In this document: positions 11,332-14,371 of the stretch, piece after piece | Position numbering within the stretch: the first letter of the stretch is position 1 | How the letters are laid out: the number at the start of each line of letters is the position of its first letter | Assembly: GCA_964352815.1 (NCBI GenBank) | Contig: CAYGTO010000018.1 | Coordinates: forward strand, 1 to 14,371 | Source of the DNA: CAYGTO01 sp964352815 | Lineage (GTDB): Bacteria; Pseudomonadota; Alphaproteobacteria; Rickettsiales; UBA3002 | Length of the DNA stretch: 14,371 nucleotides | Direction of reading: 5' to 3' | Translations under genes and position numbers: made by a program | Notes under the pieces: generated by a model | Told to the model about the DNA's origin: nothing | Databases searched by the model: none | Seen by the model: only the letters and a program-made list of their open reading frames with translations

Positions 11332-12243
11332 ATGAAGCAAATCACAGAAGATGTACTCAACAGTATAGACGCGATTCTTAGCGCCATTCAGCATGAAAAA
11401 GGCGTCTGGCGCGGGCTTTTTCTTAAGAGCTCTCAGCTCAATGTTGAGCCTAAGTATGCACCACGCCTGTGTGAACAGGCACGTGACACTATCTCGAAGC
11501 ACGAGATGAGCCGTGAAACGCGATTGTTCGTCTTTGAAGATAACGACATCCTTCTGCTCACACGGAGCGCAAAGAAAGAACAGCTCGATACGATTTGCGA
11601 TGAGCTCGAGAGTATCCTTGCTGCAGACTTTGAAACCTCATTTGATCAAAATATTCATATCTGGGACCTCTCTATTCACTGGGTGTCTCTTGTCATGCTC
11701 ATCACAGATAAACGCGGTGCAGAACATGCTCATAAAGAGCAAGAACGTGAGGTAAGAGAACAAGAACGTGCGGCCCGTTCTCTCGATAAATTAACGAAGG
11801 CCGATATTCTTAACGCTGCCGATCATGCATTAGAGCATCGAAACCAACGTCGAAAAAAAACCATCCTTATTGTAGAAGATGATGGCTTGTCAGCCAAATT
11901 GGTTATGAAAAGCATTCGTAAACTTATGGGAGAAGCCGTTACCATCGTCGAAGCAAGCAGTGCTATGGAAGCCTATCAGAGCTATGCACTCTACGCGCCC
12001 GATATTGTCTTTTTAGATATTGGTCTCCCGGATCAAGACGGCCATGCCCTGCTCAAGCAAATTACAACACTCGACCCTGAGCACTATATTGTCATGTTAA
12101 GCGGCCAAGGCTCTAAAGATGCAGTACTAGAATCCATGAAACTCGGTGCACGAGGCTTTATCGCCAAGCCATTTAGCCAAGATAAGCTCAACCATTATAT
12201 CATGCAATCACCTGCTTTCGCTGGTGAGTCCTCAGACGGGTAG
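11332..12243 (+). CDS. Response regulator with unidentified N-terminal domain and C-terminal receiver
   Basis: The product has 303 residues. The C-terminal receiver (about 176-292) is complete: an acidic pocket Glu182-Asp183-Asp184 (VEDDG), phospho-acceptor Asp229 in VFLDIGLPD, Ser257 in MLSGQG and Lys279 in AKPFS. It can therefore be phosphorylated. The N-terminal 125 residues, with LFVFEDNDILLLTRSA (65-80) and WDLSIHW (111-117), form a domain I do not recognise. A charged helix (about 131-155) links the two. There is no DNA-binding or enzymatic output, and having the receiver at the C terminus is the reverse of the usual order. AGGAGG precedes ATG 11332 by six bases; the frame opens at a GTG at 11287, but that lies upstream of the sigma-54 promoter. 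The kinase gene starts six bases after the stop, so the two form an operon. Confidence 0.88.
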   Translation: MKQITEDVLNSIDAILSAIQHEKGVWRGLFLKSSQLNVEPKYAPRLCEQARDTISKHEMSRETRLFVFEDNDILLLTRSAKKEQLDTICDELESILAADFETSFDQNIHIWDLSIHWVSLVMLITDKRGAEHAHKEQEREVREQERAARSLDKLTKADILNAADHALEHRNQRRKKTILIVEDDGLSAKLVMKSIRKLMGEAVTIVEASSAMEAYQSYALYAPDIVFLDIGLPDQDGHALLKQITTLDPEHYIVMLSGQGSKDAVLESMKLGARGFIAKPFSQDKLNHYIMQSPAFAGESSDG

Positions 12244-12249
12244 GTAAGG

Positions 12250-14283
12250 ATGCGCACTAAACCCGTCACACGAAAAAACAAAACCGCCATTGAGCTTGCG
12301 CAGGAAGAACTCCGTTACGCGAAAGAAGAAGCCGAACGCGCTAAAGAGGAGGCGCTGAAGGCAAAAGAACAGGCAGAGAGTCTTGCACAATTCCCATTAC
12401 ATAACCCACATCCGCTATTAAAGATCGACGTTGATAAAGCTAAGCTTCTTTTCGTCAATCCCGCAGGCTATAATTCCTATTCTGATTTGCTCACCCTTGG
12501 ACTCAAACATCCTTTACTCAAAGACGTGCACGAAATCGCCCTGCGAGCTTTCGTTCAAAACAAACCGTTCACACGCGAAATCACCGTCGGTGATATCACC
12601 TATAATCAAACCATCGCACCGAATGTGATGGAGGAAGAACGCACCGCCACCATTTACTGCTATGATATTAGCCAACTCAAAGAAACCGAAGCACGTCTGC
12701 GCGCCGAACGACGTAAAGCAGAGCAAGCGAATCACGCTAAGGGGGATTTTCTTGCCAATATGAGTCATGAGCTGCGTACTCCAATGAACGGCGTTCTCGG
12801 TATGGCCGGACTTCTGATGAATACGAAACTCGACAAAGAACAAGAAGAGTATGTGAGCACCATTCGTAAATCAGGCGAATCACTCCTCTTACTTCTCAAT
12901 GATATTCTCGATTTCTCGAAGATTGATGCAGGAGAGCTTAGCCTCGAAGAAGCACCCTTTGATTTGCATCACACAATGAAGGCAACTGCAGGTTTGTTAG
13001 AACCGTTAGCGAAGGAAAAGAATATTGATTTTGATGTCACAATCAATCCTGCATGCGCACGCTTTGTACTAGGTGATTCTGCGCGCCTCAGACAAATCGT
13101 CACAAACTTGCTGAGTAACGCACTCAAATTCACCTCAGAGGGTTATGTAAAGCTAGACGTCTCTTCACAAAGGCGCGATGCAACCACTATCGATGTGATA
13201 TTCCGCGTCGATGATACCGGAATCGGTATTCCAGACGAGAAACTCGATACCATCTTCAATAAGTTTACCCAAGCAGACGAATCCACGAACCGTCGCTTTG
13301 GCGGTACCGGCCTCGGACTCGCCATTAGTAAACAGCTATGCGAAATGATGGGCGGGCGTATCGGTGTCGAAAGTGTCGAGGGCGCAGGGTCAAGTTTCTG
13401 GTTTTGTATTCCGATGACACTGGCCACAGCCCAACATATCAAACATTTAGAACAAGAAGAAAAACGTCGTATTGCAACGAAAAAACGGCCTGATGAATCA
13501 TACGATTTTTCACAGAAAAGCGTTATTGTGATTGATGATCATCCAATCAATCTATTATTTGCGAAAAAGCTCCTCGACAAGTTTGGTTTCGGACTTGTCG
13601 ACACGGCTATCGATGGTAAGAGCGCGCTCGACATGATCAAAACGGGTAATTATGACATCATCATTACAGACTGCCAAATGCCGGAGATGGATGGTTATCA
13701 AGTCACACGCATGATTCGTGAGCGTGAAACAGATTCGAAAAACACAGACATGACCCCTATCATTGCCATGACCGCAAACGCACTGATTGGCGACAAAGAA
13801 AAATGCCTCGCTTCGGGAATGAATGACTATGTCAGTAAGCCCATTAGTGAAATACAGTTGCACGAAGTGCTCGCAAAATGGCTTTCTTGTGGCGCCATGT
13901 GTGATGTTACCTTCCCTATCCCACAGAAAAACCTATCACAACCCACGACAGCTCTTGACGAACCACCTGTAGACTTAGAGCGGCTTCGGATGTTTCTGGA
14001 TGGTGACCCTGAAGAAGAACAGGAAATCATCAACATGTTTCTATCACATGGACAACAAACGCTGCACGAGATTCAACAAGCTTTTGCGGCGCATAACGAT
14101 GAAGAATGGCGCGCTAATAGCCACAAGTTGAAGGGTTCGGCCATGAATTTTGGCGCTAATCAGCTCGCAAAGCTCTGTTTTGAAGCCGAAACTCATCCAA
14201 AAAGCTCAGAAGACAATAAAAAACAGCTTCTTAGCGCGATTGAATCTGAAATGATCAAAATCCAACATTACCTTCAATCCTAA
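12250..14283 (+). CDS. Soluble hybrid histidine kinase (PAS-HisKA-HATPase-REC-HPt)
   Basis: The 677-residue protein begins with a charged coiled coil (about 15-47, repeated AKEEA units) and has no membrane segment. A PAS-like domain follows (about 48-140, HPLLKIDVDKAKLLFVNPAG). HisKA has phospho-acceptor His173 in MSHELRTPMNG. HATPase_c has an N-box RQIVTNLLSNALKFT (281-295), G1 DDTGIGIP (321-328), an F-box FTQAD (339-343) and G2 GGTGLGL (351-357). A receiver (about 423-545) has Asp429/Asp430, phospho-acceptor Asp474 in TDCQMPEMDG and Lys530. An HPt domain (about 575-672) has His625 in SHKLKGSAMNFG. All phosphorelay residues are present, so His173 to Asp474 to His625 should work, with the co-transcribed regulator's Asp229 a likely final acceptor. 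TAAGG lies directly before ATG 12250. The signal is presumably cytoplasmic and read by PAS. Confidence 0.95.
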   Translation: MRTKPVTRKNKTAIELAQEELRYAKEEAERAKEEALKAKEQAESLAQFPLHNPHPLLKIDVDKAKLLFVNPAGYNSYSDLLTLGLKHPLLKDVHEIALRAFVQNKPFTREITVGDITYNQTIAPNVMEEERTATIYCYDISQLKETEARLRAERRKAEQANHAKGDFLANMSHELRTPMNGVLGMAGLLMNTKLDKEQEEYVSTIRKSGESLLLLLNDILDFSKIDAGELSLEEAPFDLHHTMKATAGLLEPLAKEKNIDFDVTINPACARFVLGDSARLRQIVTNLLSNALKFTSEGYVKLDVSSQRRDATTIDVIFRVDDTGIGIPDEKLDTIFNKFTQADESTNRRFGGTGLGLAISKQLCEMMGGRIGVESVEGAGSSFWFCIPMTLATAQHIKHLEQEEKRRIATKKRPDESYDFSQKSVIVIDDHPINLLFAKKLLDKFGFGLVDTAIDGKSALDMIKTGNYDIIITDCQMPEMDGYQVTRMIRERETDSKNTDMTPIIAMTANALIGDKEKCLASGMNDYVSKPISEIQLHEVLAKWLSCGAMCDVTFPIPQKNLSQPTTALDEPPVDLERLRMFLDGDPEEEQEIINMFLSHGQQTLHEIQQAFAAHNDEEWRANSHKLKGSAMNFGANQLAKLCFEAETHPKSSEDNKKQLLSAIESEMIKIQHYLQS

Positions 14284-14371
14284 GCTTCTAATCTACAGAT
14301 ATTTGACGCATTATTCCCCTAACCCATTGTGATATTTGTTTTTCCTTCACCTCTTATTAACCCTTTTGGCG

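Noticed and set aside
14284..14371. A terminator or further gene after the hybrid kinase
   Set aside because: These 88 bp show no stem-loop with a T-tract and no start with a Shine-Dalgarno; the window ends too soon to judge.

Overview
The window comes from an alphaproteobacterial chromosome. Its first 60 bases are the 5' end of a 16S rRNA gene on the minus strand, with the universal start-of-16S motif followed by an alphaproteobacterial-type sequence. A complete elongator tRNA-Met(CAT) of alphaproteobacterial type lies at 10128-10204. Several proteins (the COG3603-type ACT protein, the RecA-like ATPase, the paired prepilins) fit that class. I cannot place the order with confidence. Base composition is moderate, near 50% GC by eye.

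Layout. 1-60: 16S 5' end, minus strand. 61-499: rRNA leader and promoter region with several hairpins. 500-4711: a minus-strand block with two overlapping paralogous prepilin-like proteins, a two-segment membrane protein of unknown role, a LOG-family phosphoribohydrolase, and a pentapeptide-repeat protein with a coiled coil and a two-helix membrane tail. 4811-5536: radC, divergent from that block. 5540-6109: a secreted thioredoxin-fold redoxin on the minus strand, converging on radC. 6311-10084: a plus-strand run with a RepA/RecA-like ATPase carrying a ~300-residue unidentified N-terminal region, a protein with a possible barrel-sandwich domain, a secreted intradiol-dioxygenase-like protein without the expected tyrosine iron ligands, and an ACT-domain protein. 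10128-10391: tRNA-Met followed by two 98-bp direct repeats, each containing the last 27 nt of the tRNA gene. 10396-10932: an NAD(P)H-dependent FMN reductase-like protein on the minus strand. 11155-14283: a two-gene signalling operon (response regulator, then soluble hybrid histidine kinase) behind a near-consensus sigma-54 promoter, with a consensus IHF site and candidate enhancer repeats upstream.

How the genes work together. Most are housekeeping or single-function genes in short transcription units. The clearest integrated system is the sigma-54-controlled phosphorelay. The kinase carries PAS, HisKA, HATPase, receiver and HPt modules and can run a full His-Asp-His relay. The co-transcribed regulator, which has a receiver but no recognisable DNA-binding output, is a natural final acceptor. 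The most unusual DNA structure is the tandem repeat built from the tRNA-Met 3' end. Start codons were moved inward from the longest reading frame in several genes because the Shine-Dalgarno sequence, the promoter or a signal peptide decides the start. Two plus-strand genes (8107 and 9006) have no Shine-Dalgarno and may be leaderless.
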